A stretch of 64,000 bases of DNA. Source: JAYQKL01 sp038142705 (GTDB taxonomy: Bacteria > Pseudomonadota > Alphaproteobacteria > RS24). Within the stretch, counting starts at the first letter, position 1. Each line of letters starts with the position of its first letter. The stretch is from NCBI GenBank assembly GCA_965217015.1, contig OZ244224.1, positions 1,426,001 to 1,490,000 of the forward strand, read 5' to 3'. A program made the position numbers and the translations under genes. This document shows positions 33,696 to 42,683 of the stretch, one piece after another. The notes below the pieces were generated by a model. The model was given only the letters and a program-made list of their open reading frames with translations, did not search any database and was not told the origin of the DNA.

Positions 33696-34862
33696 CTATG
33701 AAATAATCTGGTTGCGGTATTTTTGCGAAAAAATATCGCGGCCAATAATATATTTCATGACCTCTGTGCTGCCGGCTAGAATGCGGTTAATCCGCGCATC
33801 TAAAAACATTTGCGAAATTGGATACTCTTTCATATAGCCTGCACCGCCATGCAGCTGCACGCCCAAATCGAGCATTTTCCATTCAACTTCATTGGTCATC
33901 AGCTTGGCCTTGGCCGCCTTATTCGCGTCCAGTAAACCCTGATTATGCAGCTCGATACAATGGTCGACATAAATTTCGGCAGCTTCGATTTCAGTATCCA
34001 TTTCGGCCATTTTGAATTGCGTGTTTTGTTGCTCTGACAACATGCCGCCAAAGATTTTGCGGTCCATCGCATATTGGCGGGTCATTTCAAACGCTTTGCG
34101 CGCAGTGACAGCACAGCCAACGGCGGCAATCAAACGCTCTTCGGCCAAGCCTTCCATAAGATAATAAAACCCCTTGCCCGGCTCGCCGAGGACATTTTCT
34201 TTCGGGATTTTCACATCATTGAAAAACAGTTCCGCCGTGTCTTGTGCGGGTTGGCCCATTTTATCGAGATTACGCCCACGCTCAAAACCTTCCATACCGC
34301 GCTCAACAAGCAAAAGCACCATGGCATGCGGGTTGTTTTCAGGGTCAACTTTGGCCGCGACAATCACCAAATCGGCATTGATGCCGTTGGAGATATAGGT
34401 TTTTGAGCCATTGAGCACATAATGGTCGCCCTCATCACGCACATAGCTGCGCATGCCCGCCAAATCAGACCCTGCGCCTGGCTCGGTCATGGCGACAGCC
34501 AAAATCGTCTCACCACTCACACATTTGGGTAAAAAACGCTGCTTTTGCTCTTCTGTGCCAAGATTATCAATATAAGGCCCCACCAAACGGCTATGCAGCG
34601 TGCAATAAAAACCTGCGGTGCCAGCGCGAATGCCCTCTTCCATGATAATCTGCTCATAGCGGAAGTCCTTATCGCCCATGCCGCCATATTTCTCATCTGG
34701 CCAAATCATCAAAAAACCACGATCCCCTGCTTTTTTAAAGCATTCGCGATCCACAATGCCCTCTTCGCGATAGCGCGGCATATGCGGTGCAATCTCCGTT
34801 TCTAAAAACTTGCGGTAAGCTTCGCGGAACATATTTTGTTCTTCAGTGAATTCAACCATCAT
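33696..34862 (-). CDS. acyl-CoA dehydrogenase
   Basis: 388 aa from the ATG at 34862 (ATG ATG, preceded by GGGGGT). The frame continues upstream without support. Flavoprotein that forms the trans-2-enoyl-CoA and passes electrons to ETF. AVAMTEPGAGSDLAGM and SKTYISNG are FAD/substrate motifs. The late position where MCAD has YEG-Glu reads LAGSTEV, while LAEERLIAAV keeps a Glu at the place used by LCAD and isovaleryl-CoA dehydrogenase. Substrate is thus likely long or branched (inference). Confidence 0.93.
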   Translation of the reverse strand: MMVEFTEEQNMFREAYRKFLETEIAPHMPRYREEGIVDRECFKKAGDRGFLMIWPDEKYGGMGDKDFRYEQIIMEEGIRAGTAGFYCTLHSRLVGPYIDNLGTEEQKQRFLPKCVSGETILAVAMTEPGAGSDLAGMRSYVRDEGDHYVLNGSKTYISNGINADLVIVAAKVDPENNPHAMVLLLVERGMEGFERGRNLDKMGQPAQDTAELFFNDVKIPKENVLGEPGKGFYYLMEGLAEERLIAAVGCAVTARKAFEMTRQYAMDRKIFGGMLSEQQNTQFKMAEMDTEIEAAEIYVDHCIELHNQGLLDANKAAKAKLMTNEVEWKMLDLGVQLHGGAGYMKEYPISQMFLDARINRILAGSTEVMKYIIGRDIFSQKYRNQIIS

Positions 34863-35005
34863 GACCCCCAATTCAATTTGACCAAACTTACGATAAACCT
34901 TAACTTGAAGGAAAGCATAGAATTTTGCAAATTTGAATTCACATTTTAGAAAATTTAATGTGGTGCTTTTTGTCACAGCTATCATGCGCACAGACGGGGG
35001 AAAAT

Positions 35006-35806
35006 ATGTCTAATACGCCTGACCAAACCAAAAAAATTATTGTTGAGATTGATGGCCCTATTGGCAGCATCACGCTTAATGATCCAGAAAATTCCAACGC
35101 GTTGGGGCGGCAAATGGTGCGTGATTTTGCCAAAGCGGTGACACAATTAGATTTAGACCCAAATATTCGTGCCGTCATCATTAAGGGAAATGGGAAAAAT
35201 TTTTGCGCCGGTGCGAATTTGAAGGAAGCGGGCGAGCTTGAAGAAAACACCCGCACATCGGACACTTTATTGGCCGAGTATTTTCCCGGCATTGATGGCA
35301 TCGGCAAGTCAGATAAAATTTATATTGCTGCCATTCAGGGCGCGGCGTCGGGCATTTCTGGCGCCATTGTCATGAATTGCGATTTGGCGATTATGGCTGA
35401 AGGGGCCTATATGCATCAGCCCTTTATGACCATTTCATTAGTGCCAGATGGCGGCACACATTGGCATTTGCTGCGTAATTTAGGCTATAAAAAATCACTG
35501 AATATGATTTTGAATTGCGAAAAATTAGCAGCTGAAGAATGTGTCGAAGCAGGGCTGGTGAATAAGGTTGTTCCGCAAAATGAACTTTATGAGCAAGCCC
35601 ATCAATTAGCGACCAAAATTGTGCAAGGGCCACCCCTCGCCCAAACCGCCAGCAAGCGGCTATTACGCGCCGCCGCCACGCAGAGTTTTGAAGAAAGCTT
35701 TATGCAAGAAAGCTATGAGCAAAATAATCTGGCATCAAGTGCCGATTGCTTTGAGGGCATTACCGCGTTTTTTGAAAAACGCCCACCGCGCTTTACGGGG
35801 TCTTAA
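35006..35806 (+). CDS. crotonase-fold enoyl-CoA isomerase-like protein (LVPD type), paralogue
   Basis: 266 aa from the ATG at 35006. IGSITLNDPENSNALG, FCAGANLKEAG and QGAASGISGAIVMNCDL mark the crotonase fold. ISLVPDGGTHWHLLRNLGYKK closely parallels the protein at 32894-33679, including the LVPD Asp and loss of both hydratase Glu residues. It diverges from the acyl-CoA dehydrogenase gene across a 143-bp region, so the two may share control. The 3' end overlaps yciB by 14 nt. Confidence 0.87.
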   Translation: MSNTPDQTKKIIVEIDGPIGSITLNDPENSNALGRQMVRDFAKAVTQLDLDPNIRAVIIKGNGKNFCAGANLKEAGELEENTRTSDTLLAEYFPGIDGIGKSDKIYIAAIQGAASGISGAIVMNCDLAIMAEGAYMHQPFMTISLVPDGGTHWHLLRNLGYKKSLNMILNCEKLAAEECVEAGLVNKVVPQNELYEQAHQLATKIVQGPPLAQTASKRLLRAAATQSFEESFMQESYEQNNLASSADCFEGITAFFEKRPPRFTGS

Positions 35807-36464
35807 TCCCACTCTCAGAAACTGTATCAGAATCTGTATTTATATCAGGCGCTATGGTGCCGCGCAGCGTAAGCGGCAGCATGGCCATCATAAAACCACC
35901 TGTCAGCACTGGCATCACAAAAACGCGGAAATAAACCCAATGAGCCTCGCTTAAAACGCGCCATGCCAGCTCATTTGATAAAGCAGCAAACAGAAAAAAC
36001 AAGCCCCATCGGCGACTCAGCAAAAACCAAGTCTCTTGAGTGAGGTTAAATTGCGTGCCGAAAAAAACCTGCATCATGGCGCGCCCCTGAAATAACCCAC
36101 CGAGCAAAACGGCGGCCAAAACAAAGCTAAATACGCTGGGCTGTACTTTGATAAGCAATTCTTCCTGCACCAAAACGGCGGTCAGGGTCATGGCGCCGGA
36201 AAGAAGAGTTGAGAAAACAATAAAACGCGCCACACGCTTTTCAACCAGCCAGTAAACCAAAAGGCTTACCAATGTCGCGGCCAAAGTCGCCAGCGCCGCA
36301 AAAAACAAACCGCCATTTTCATAAGCAAAAAAGAACACACAAAGCGGCACGATTTCCCCAAACATGGAAACCAGTCGCATTTGCCTGACTTTATCCATCA
36401 GCGTCACGGGCGCACCCGTAGCTTCTGGCATATCTGACGATGAAGGAGACGGAGATGTTGACAC
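35793..36464 (-). CDS. yciB: YciB/IspZ septation-associated membrane protein
   Basis: 223 aa with five or six hydrophobic helices. The family landmarks KVQPSVFSFVLAAVLLGGLF, W.LLSRRWGLFFLFAALSNELAWR and YFRVFVMPVL are present. YciB is linked to envelope integrity and cell division at the inner membrane. The Ser/Pro-rich N-terminus (first 20 residues) is extra. Its last 14 coding bases overlap the convergent crotonase gene. Confidence 0.9.
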   Translation of the reverse strand: MSTSPSPSSSDMPEATGAPVTLMDKVRQMRLVSMFGEIVPLCVFFFAYENGGLFFAALATLAATLVSLLVYWLVEKRVARFIVFSTLLSGAMTLTAVLVQEELLIKVQPSVFSFVLAAVLLGGLFQGRAMMQVFFGTQFNLTQETWFLLSRRWGLFFLFAALSNELAWRVLSEAHWVYFRVFVMPVLTGGFMMAMLPLTLRGTIAPDINTDSDTVSESGIKTP

Positions 36465-36560
36465 AACGCATACCTCTTAACTAAACCTAGCCAAGAAGAT
36501 AGAGCCTTATGCCAACACGCCCAATCTTAATGAAAATGGCCTTAAAAAAGCCACTCGAAT

Positions 36561-37736
36561 TTATTCACGCTCAAATGTCATGCCCGCATTGGCGACCAGG
36601 CGCGCAATCAGTTTTTCACCCATTGCTGGTGCTGAGGTATAAACACCACCCTGCAAATCAGGGCAATCCTCAAGCAAGCAAATCGCGCTTTCGGCCAACA
36701 TTTTTGAAGTTGACCCATAGCCAGGATCCATATCCCCCGTGACAGCGGCTTTTAAGACAGTGCCATCAGGCATTTCACCTAGAAACAACACATCATAGGA
36801 ACCCGCCTCGCGTTTTTCGCGTGAGGGCCCTTCGCCCGGCTGTGGCACATTTTCACCCTGCAATGGATTAGCACTGCTAATAAATTCCGCAACGGCCTTG
36901 CCTTCTTCTCCCGCGCCCGCGACCATCATTTCATCATAAATAAAATCTTCGCCATAGGCATGCCCCATCAGCGCATTAGAGCGATGCACATTTTTGGTGT
37001 TAATCGCTGCCATAATAAATGGCGCCACCCACATGCCCAAAAGCTCATCTTCATAAGGCTTATTATCTTGCGGCTGCTCAGGGCCTTTAAACCCATTGGC
37101 CAGACAAAACGGGTCTATCATACGCATCAACAAATCGGGCTCTTTTTCCAAGCGCGCCAAAGACGCACCAAGAGAAGCAGCCGTGCCGCCTGAAAATTCA
37201 CCGTCCATCACCCGCACCCGACAACGCACACGCGGTGCCGGACGCCCGAATTCAGCCTGCGCGGCGTTTTGTAAAAACAGCACGCCCAAATCAAATGGAA
37301 TTGAGTCAAAGCCGCAGGAATGCACAATCCGCGCTCCGGTTTCGCGGGCTTTGGCATCAAACTGCTCAATCATGTCAGACATCCATAACGGCTCACCGCT
37401 CAAATCCACATAATCAACACCCGCATTGGCGCAAGCCTCAACAAGCTTTGTGCCATATAGCTGGTAAGGCCCAACCGTGGTGATGATGCATTTTGCCTGC
37501 GCCACCATTGCCTCAACACTTGCCATATCCTGCGTATCAGCAACAATCAGCGCCACCTCATCTGGCACCCCGATTTCAGTGCGCACCTGCGCGAGTTTGG
37601 CTTCGCTCCGGCCCGCCATAGCCCAGCGAACAGAACCATTAGCCCCATATTGCTTGTTCAAATATTCAGCTACCAAGCGCCCTGTAAAACCGCTCGCGCC
37701 AAAAACAATAAGATCGAATTTTGTGTTGTCTGTCAT
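36561..37736 (-). CDS. saccharopine dehydrogenase-like NAD(P)-binding oxidoreductase
   Basis: 391 aa. Rossmann start FDLIVFGASGFTGRLVAEYL, then the family pattern AMAGRSEAKL, TTVGPYQLYGTKLVEACANAGVDYVDLSGEP and HSCGFDSIPFDLG. These mark the saccharopine-dehydrogenase-like group that includes trans-acting enoyl reductases of lipid synthesis in mycobacteria. A lipid or acyl-CoA substrate suits the neighbourhood, but the reaction is not established. Transcribed alone, divergent from the methyltransferase. Confidence 0.88.
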   Translation of the reverse strand: MTDNTKFDLIVFGASGFTGRLVAEYLNKQYGANGSVRWAMAGRSEAKLAQVRTEIGVPDEVALIVADTQDMASVEAMVAQAKCIITTVGPYQLYGTKLVEACANAGVDYVDLSGEPLWMSDMIEQFDAKARETGARIVHSCGFDSIPFDLGVLFLQNAAQAEFGRPAPRVRCRVRVMDGEFSGGTAASLGASLARLEKEPDLLMRMIDPFCLANGFKGPEQPQDNKPYEDELLGMWVAPFIMAAINTKNVHRSNALMGHAYGEDFIYDEMMVAGAGEEGKAVAEFISSANPLQGENVPQPGEGPSREKREAGSYDVLFLGEMPDGTVLKAAVTGDMDPGYGSTSKMLAESAICLLEDCPDLQGGVYTSAPAMGEKLIARLVANAGMTFERE

Positions 37737-37843
37737 GATAATTTCCCCCTGCGGGATAAGCTAATACCTCTGCAAGTCATATGCAAATGACAAATCGGCT
37801 TTTATTTGCTATTGTGAAAAAAATAACAAGAAAAAGAAGTCCA

Positions 37844-38644
37844 ATGCGCTTATCTCATACATCTGCTTTTGTGCTGCTCTTATTGGGCGCCGATATTTAT
37901 AAAACCCAAGCGGCGAAAACCTATCTGACCAAACTTGATTTATCAGCTGGGCAACCGCTTTATGATCAAATGATGGCTTATTGGCCGCATTATGACCAGA
38001 TTGTCAAAAATCGGAAACATGCGGTTTTGCAATTGATTGAGATTTTATTGCTGAGCGGCGACTTGCCCCATCAAATTTTAATTGCCGCCGCTGGCATGGA
38101 CGCGATGGGTCTTGAAATCGCGGAAAGATATCCCGGCGCGCATATTTATGAAATTGATGAAGCGTTTATGGAACAAAAAAGCAAGCTCATCGACCACCCC
38201 AGAATGACAATGCTCACGGGTGACCTTACCCAGCCCGCAGCCTGTCTTGAGGGTTTGACTGCTGCAGGCTGGCGAAGCGGGCGTCCGAGCCTCGTGATAT
38301 ATGAAGGGATAAGCTATTACCTGCCACCAGAAGCCTTAGGCGGGTTTAACGCTGCCATCGCACCGGATTATGCGATTGTTGATTATCATAAGCCTTTTGA
38401 GCTGGTTGATGCGCGGGCCAAAGAGCTGGCCATTTACTGTTTTGAAACCATTTTGGGGGCGAAAGGCTGCGCCGAATTAAGCCGGTTTGATGTTAAAGCT
38501 CTAGAAGACCTGCTCGGGCTGCCGATTTTTGAACGCATGAGCATGCAGGCAATGGAAAAAAACCGCATGAGCCGCAATCATCATTTCTGCACAGAGGCAA
38601 ATGGCTGGATTGAGGTCAGCCTATTTGGTAAGGCGGGCAAGTAG
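37844..38644 (+). CDS. leucine carboxyl methyltransferase-like SAM methyltransferase
   Basis: 266 aa from the ATG at 37844 preceded by AAGAAG. An ATG at 37781 would add 21 residues. The pattern LIAAAGMDAMGLEIAERYPGAHIYEIDE and LVIYEGISYYLPPEA resembles the LCM/PPM1 fold (COG3315), which methylates carboxyl or hydroxyl groups, some of them in polyketide pathways. The substrate is unknown. Its last 24 bases overlap the convergent GIY-YIG gene. Confidence 0.8.
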   Translation: MRLSHTSAFVLLLLGADIYKTQAAKTYLTKLDLSAGQPLYDQMMAYWPHYDQIVKNRKHAVLQLIEILLLSGDLPHQILIAAAGMDAMGLEIAERYPGAHIYEIDEAFMEQKSKLIDHPRMTMLTGDLTQPAACLEGLTAAGWRSGRPSLVIYEGISYYLPPEALGGFNAAIAPDYAIVDYHKPFELVDARAKELAIYCFETILGAKGCAELSRFDVKALEDLLGLPIFERMSMQAMEKNRMSRNHHFCTEANGWIEVSLFGKAGK

Positions 38645-38923
38645 CTTTGCGCGGAATTCTGGATTTTGGCGCAATTCTTTTTTCAGCTTGGCTTCCCGCG
38701 ACATCGCCGCGCTGCGGGTTTTGAAACTTTCCGTATAAAGCAAAACCCATTGCCGCCCGCGTGTGGCTTTGGCGCCTATGCCCTGATTATGCTTTGCCAA
38801 GCGTGCTTCCACATCATGCGTCCAGCCCGTATAGGTGCGCACCGTACTGCTTTTTGCGCCACTTTTTGCGCTATTGCTGCGGCTTCCCAGAACATAAACA
38901 TAGCACGGCGTCACATGGCTCAC
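38621..38923 (-). CDS. GIY-YIG nuclease family protein
   Basis: 100 aa, single GIY-YIG domain. CYVYVLGS and RTYTGWTHDVEARLAKHNQG supply the two motif halves, and the Glu-containing YTESFKTRSAAMSREAKLKKEL helix follows. A Ser/Lys-rich insertion (RSNSAKSGAKSST) separates the first two strands. Small UvrC-like proteins of this kind (YhbQ-like) are widespread and poorly understood. Overlaps the methyltransferase 3' end. Confidence 0.85.
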   Translation of the reverse strand: MSHVTPCYVYVLGSRSNSAKSGAKSSTVRTYTGWTHDVEARLAKHNQGIGAKATRGRQWVLLYTESFKTRSAAMSREAKLKKELRQNPEFRAKLLARLTK

Positions 38924-39047
38924 ATAAACCCCCTAAAACAGTTTATTATTGGCTAAAAAACAGTATCATGAGTTGCATATTTTTTAACAGTGCGTAAATT
39001 GAGGCCAAACGCTTTCATGCTGGTTTATTTTATTTAAAGGATCTTAC

Positions 39048-40031
39048 ATGACCACCGAAAAACAATATATCCGTCACGATTGGAGCAAGGACGAAATTCT
39101 GGCTTTGTTTGACATGCCTTTTAACGACCTTTTGTTTGAAGCCCAGACCATTCACCGGCATTTCTTCAACCCTAATCAGGTGCAAATGTGCCAATTGCTC
39201 TCTATCAAAACCGGTGGTTGCCCTGAAGATTGCGGCTATTGCAGCCAATCCGCACATGCCCCAACCGGCTTGCAAGCTTCTAAACTTATGGAAGTTGAAA
39301 AAGTTCTGGCCGAAGCCAGACGCGCCAAAGAAGCCGGCGCAACCCGCTATTGCATGGGCGCGGCATGGCGCAGCCCAAAAGACCGCGACATGGAAGCCCT
39401 CAAATTGATGATACAAGGCGTGCGTGATTTAGGTATGGAGAGTTGCGCCACTTTGGGCATGCTGACCCCAGAACAAGCTAAAGAACTCGCCGATGCGGGG
39501 TTGGACTACTATAATCACAATATTGATACATCTGAAGACTTCTATGAGGAAGTCATCACAACCCGCAGTTTCCAAGACCGTTTGGACACATTAGAGCATG
39601 TCCGCAATAGCGGCATGAAAGTCTGTAGCGGGGGGATTATTGGCATGGGCGAGAAAATTTTTGACCGCGCTGAAATGATACGCACGCTCGCAAATCTGCC
39701 GGAACACCCAGACAGTGTGCCGATTAACCAGCTTATTGCTGTACCTGGCACAGCGCTCGAAAATGCCGAGTTGCCACACCCGATTGATTTTGTGAAATGT
39801 ATCGCCGTTGCCCGCATCACCATGCCGCGCTCATCAGTGCGCCTGTCGGCGGGGCGTGAAGAAATGAGCGACGAAATGCAAGCCTTATGCTTTTTTGCCG
39901 GTGCAAATTCCATTTTCGTGGGTGACGAATTGCTAACCAAGAGCAATCCGGCACGCGATAAAGATGGCCAGCTTATGGCACGATTAGGGCTGGAGGGTCT
40001 GCCGGCTTTTGAAGAGCCTGCTAATCACTAA
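39048..40031 (+). CDS. bioB: biotin synthase
   Basis: 327 aa radical-SAM enzyme that inserts sulfur into dethiobiotin. The SAM-cluster motif GGCPEDCGYCSQSAH has the CxxxCxxC spacing. YNHNIDTSEDFY and the arginine ligand of the [2Fe-2S] cluster in the SAGREEMSDEMQALCFFAGANSIFVGD block are present. It is a single gene; other bio genes and a BioR-type operator are not seen nearby. Confidence 0.96.
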   Translation: MTTEKQYIRHDWSKDEILALFDMPFNDLLFEAQTIHRHFFNPNQVQMCQLLSIKTGGCPEDCGYCSQSAHAPTGLQASKLMEVEKVLAEARRAKEAGATRYCMGAAWRSPKDRDMEALKLMIQGVRDLGMESCATLGMLTPEQAKELADAGLDYYNHNIDTSEDFYEEVITTRSFQDRLDTLEHVRNSGMKVCSGGIIGMGEKIFDRAEMIRTLANLPEHPDSVPINQLIAVPGTALENAELPHPIDFVKCIAVARITMPRSSVRLSAGREEMSDEMQALCFFAGANSIFVGDELLTKSNPARDKDGQLMARLGLEGLPAFEEPANH

Positions 40032-40034
40032 TAT

Positions 40035-40565
40035 TTAGCGCGGGGCGCGTTTAGCAAGAATACGCTGTAAGGTACGGCGATGCATGTTAAGGCGCCGTGC
40101 GGTTTCTGACACATTGCGGTCACATAATTCATAGACACGCTGAATATGTTCCCATCGCACACGGTCTGCAGACATTGGATTTTCAGGCGGCGGCGCCTTA
40201 CTGTCTGGGTCGGCTTTTAAGGCCGCATCAATTTCATCGGCATCAGCAGGCTTGGCAAGATAATCTATCGCGCCTTTTTTCACCGCTTCGACCGCTGAGG
40301 CAATATTGCCATAGCCTGTCAACATAATGGCACGCCCGTCTGGATTAGCCTTCTGGACGGCTTCAATCACACTCATACCATTGCCGTCTTGCAGGCGCAT
40401 ATCTATCACCGCGAAATCTGGCTTAATGGCTTGCGCCAGCTCAATGCCCACCTTGACACTATCTGCGCAATGCACAACATAACCGCGCCGTGCCATTGCC
40501 CGCTCCAGACGGTTCAGCCAAGCTTGGTCATCATCAACCAGCAATAATGTTTTTTCCTGTGTCAT
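40035..40565 (-). CDS. regA: redox response regulator RegA/PrrA/ActR
   Basis: 176 aa. Receiver domain with D55 in FAVIDMRLQDGNG and Lys in YLAKPAD. A proline-rich linker (SKAPPPENP) is followed by a Fis-type helix-turn-helix NVSETARRLNMHRRTLQRIL that is nearly invariant in RegA proteins. It regulates respiration, carbon and nitrogen fixation genes in alphaproteobacteria. Immediately downstream of regB (23 bases), and ends 3 bases from the bioB stop. Confidence 0.94.
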   Translation of the reverse strand: MTQEKTLLLVDDDQAWLNRLERAMARRGYVVHCADSVKVGIELAQAIKPDFAVIDMRLQDGNGMSVIEAVQKANPDGRAIMLTGYGNIASAVEAVKKGAIDYLAKPADADEIDAALKADPDSKAPPPENPMSADRVRWEHIQRVYELCDRNVSETARRLNMHRRTLQRILAKRAPR

Positions 40566-40588
40566 CTCAATACCTTGATTATATTTTA

Positions 40589-41935
40589 TTATTTAGGTGG
40601 CTCGAGTGAAATTTCAAGTAGGTCACGCGGCCAAACCAGCTTAATAGACGCGCCTGATTGTGGCGCAACAAGATTGCTCACCTCTAGGCTTGCGCCGGTG
40701 CGCTCCAGCATGGTTTTAGCAATAAAAAAACCAAGCCCCATTCCCGATTGCGCAGTCACACTGCCCCGACTTGCTCGTGTTGTAAGCCACGGCTCACCTA
40801 ATCTGGATAATAATTCAGGCGCAAAGCCCGGCCCATCATCGCTGATTTGGACTGTGAGTGTATGAATATCTTGTGTCACGCTTATCACGACTTTCTGGCG
40901 CGCAAATTCACCCGCATTTTCAATCAAATTCCCTAAGCCATAAATAATTTCAGCCTTGCGATGAACCATTGGCTCTTCATCAATAAAAATAAATTCTTTT
41001 TCAATTTCAATCATCGGCTGACCGGCCTCTTCAATGGTCTGGTCAATCAGGGCGGTGATTTTCATTTGCGAGAAAATCTGGTCGCTTTGATCGCTATCAG
41101 CTGTCAATGAAGTCAAGATTTCCCGGCAACGCCGCGCTTCATTTTGCAAAGTTTCCAAATCTTCGGCCCATTCACCATCAGCCATCGGGCTGGCTTGCAG
41201 CTCTTTCGCAATCAGGCCAATCGTGCCAAGTGGCGTACCAAGCTGATGCGCAGCAGCTGCGGCAAACCCATCAAGCGCTGACAGGCGGTGTTCGCGCGCC
41301 AGCACTTGTTGCAAAGCGTCACTGGCCGCACGCATACGCCGCCCCTCATGGCTAACCCGCCACACATAGGTAGAAATAAAAGCCAGCCCCAACAAAAGCG
41401 ACATCCATATACCAAAAATATAAAGCGGCGGTTGCGCAGGCAGGCTGTCATCGCCCCATGGCAGGGGATAATGATAAACGGCTAGAAAAGTACTGGACGC
41501 GGCCGCCAAGCCTACCAAAATCCATGTCGTGCCAGCGGTAAGAGTGGAAGCAGAAACAGTCACCGGTGCCAAAATAAGCAAGGCAAAGGGATTACTTAAA
41601 CCCCCAGTGAGATAAAGCAGAAAAACCAATTGTATCAAATCATAAGCCAAAGTGAGAGCTGTCGCCCGAACACTCAAGCGATGCGTGCGGGGAAAGCGCA
41701 GGCTTAACCAAATATTCAACACAATTGAGATGGAGATAACCGCGAGTGATTCAATGACCGGAAACTGAAACTTTAAGAACCCCGCCACCAGTAAAACAGC
41801 CGCCAATTGCCCGGAAATGGCCAGCCATCTGAGCAAAATCTGAACGCGCAACAAAACACCGCTATCGCGCGTCAATAAAGCAGGTTGGTTTTCACCTGCC
41901 ATATAAAGGCTTTGTTTTTGACCCGCCTGAGACAT
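40589..41935 (-). CDS. regB: redox sensor histidine kinase RegB/PrrB/ActS
   Basis: 448 aa. Six membrane helices (about 30-195) hold the quinone-sensing heptad GGLSNPF at 111-117. The H-box is AAAHQLGTPLGTIG with the phosphorylated His230. Cys270 in NEARRCREIL lies 40 residues after it, the same spacing as the redox-active His225/Cys265 pair of Rhodobacter RegB. The kinase core has N (GLGNLIENAGEFA) and G boxes (DDGPGF, GMGLGFFIA). The gene upstream is an ankyrin protein only 3 bases away. Confidence 0.95.
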   Translation of the reverse strand: MSQAGQKQSLYMAGENQPALLTRDSGVLLRVQILLRWLAISGQLAAVLLVAGFLKFQFPVIESLAVISISIVLNIWLSLRFPRTHRLSVRATALTLAYDLIQLVFLLYLTGGLSNPFALLILAPVTVSASTLTAGTTWILVGLAAASSTFLAVYHYPLPWGDDSLPAQPPLYIFGIWMSLLLGLAFISTYVWRVSHEGRRMRAASDALQQVLAREHRLSALDGFAAAAAHQLGTPLGTIGLIAKELQASPMADGEWAEDLETLQNEARRCREILTSLTADSDQSDQIFSQMKITALIDQTIEEAGQPMIEIEKEFIFIDEEPMVHRKAEIIYGLGNLIENAGEFARQKVVISVTQDIHTLTVQISDDGPGFAPELLSRLGEPWLTTRASRGSVTAQSGMGLGFFIAKTMLERTGASLEVSNLVAPQSGASIKLVWPRDLLEISLEPPK

Positions 41936-41938
41936 ATG

Positions 41939-42514
41939 TTACTGGGCTTCCTCAAGCACCCTTAACAATTCAGGGTTGCGGCGTTGGCGCGCCCAATCCA
42001 GAGCGGTGCGGCCTGTTAAATCGGTATCTTCCAGATAAGCGCCTTTTTCAATCAGCAGCTTGACCGCGCCCACATGGCCCTCGCGCGCGGCGATAATAAT
42101 AGGTACTTCCTTGCGCATACCCGTTTTATCAATATCCGCGCCCGCCTCAAGCAAGAGCTTCATAATTTCAACATCACCGCGTGCCGCCGCCACCGTCAGC
42201 GCCGTACGCTCTTGTGCGCCGCGGTCATCAATGCGCGCCTTGCGATAAATCAGATACCGCACCGCATCAACATAACCATTTTCAGCCGCAATGATAATGG
42301 GCGGATTGCCATCTCGCCCGCGCGCATTGGGGTTATCGCCCTCAATATAGCCGCGCTCCATCACTCCAAGACTGCCCGTGCGCGCCCCTTTAATCATATC
42401 CGTTTCTGACATCAGGCCCTGACCAGAAGCAGGGCTCACCGCAACACTTATCACCAGCCCCAAAAACAGACTAAATAAGCCATTGATATTGCTCGGTTTT
42501 TTTATATGCTGCAT
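41939..42514 (-). CDS. secreted ankyrin-repeat protein
   Basis: 191 aa. Signal peptide (NGLFSLFLGLVISVAVSPASGQ). Then about five ankyrin repeats (residues 45-188), for example GNPPIIIAAENGYVDAVRYLI, ERTALTVAAARGDVEIMKLLLEAGADI and GRTALDWARQRRNPELLRVL. Ankyrin repeats bind protein partners, so it may act in the periplasm. It lies between senC (divergent) and regB (3 bases downstream), so it is likely cotranscribed with regB. Confidence 0.87.
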   Translation of the reverse strand: MQHIKKPSNINGLFSLFLGLVISVAVSPASGQGLMSETDMIKGARTGSLGVMERGYIEGDNPNARGRDGNPPIIIAAENGYVDAVRYLIYRKARIDDRGAQERTALTVAAARGDVEIMKLLLEAGADIDKTGMRKEVPIIIAAREGHVGAVKLLIEKGAYLEDTDLTGRTALDWARQRRNPELLRVLEEAQ

Positions 42515-42683
42515 ATTTTGCTCCTACTGACAGCGCGTGTTGCGCTTTGTCTGTTTATCTTTGCTGCCTATCATTATTTTGATTTTGAATCATCTGGTCA
42601 TTTGACCCTAACCCATGATATAAACTGCGTCATGATAAAACAAGAAAGCAATCACAAACAAGCCATGAGTTGTATCACCCTTT

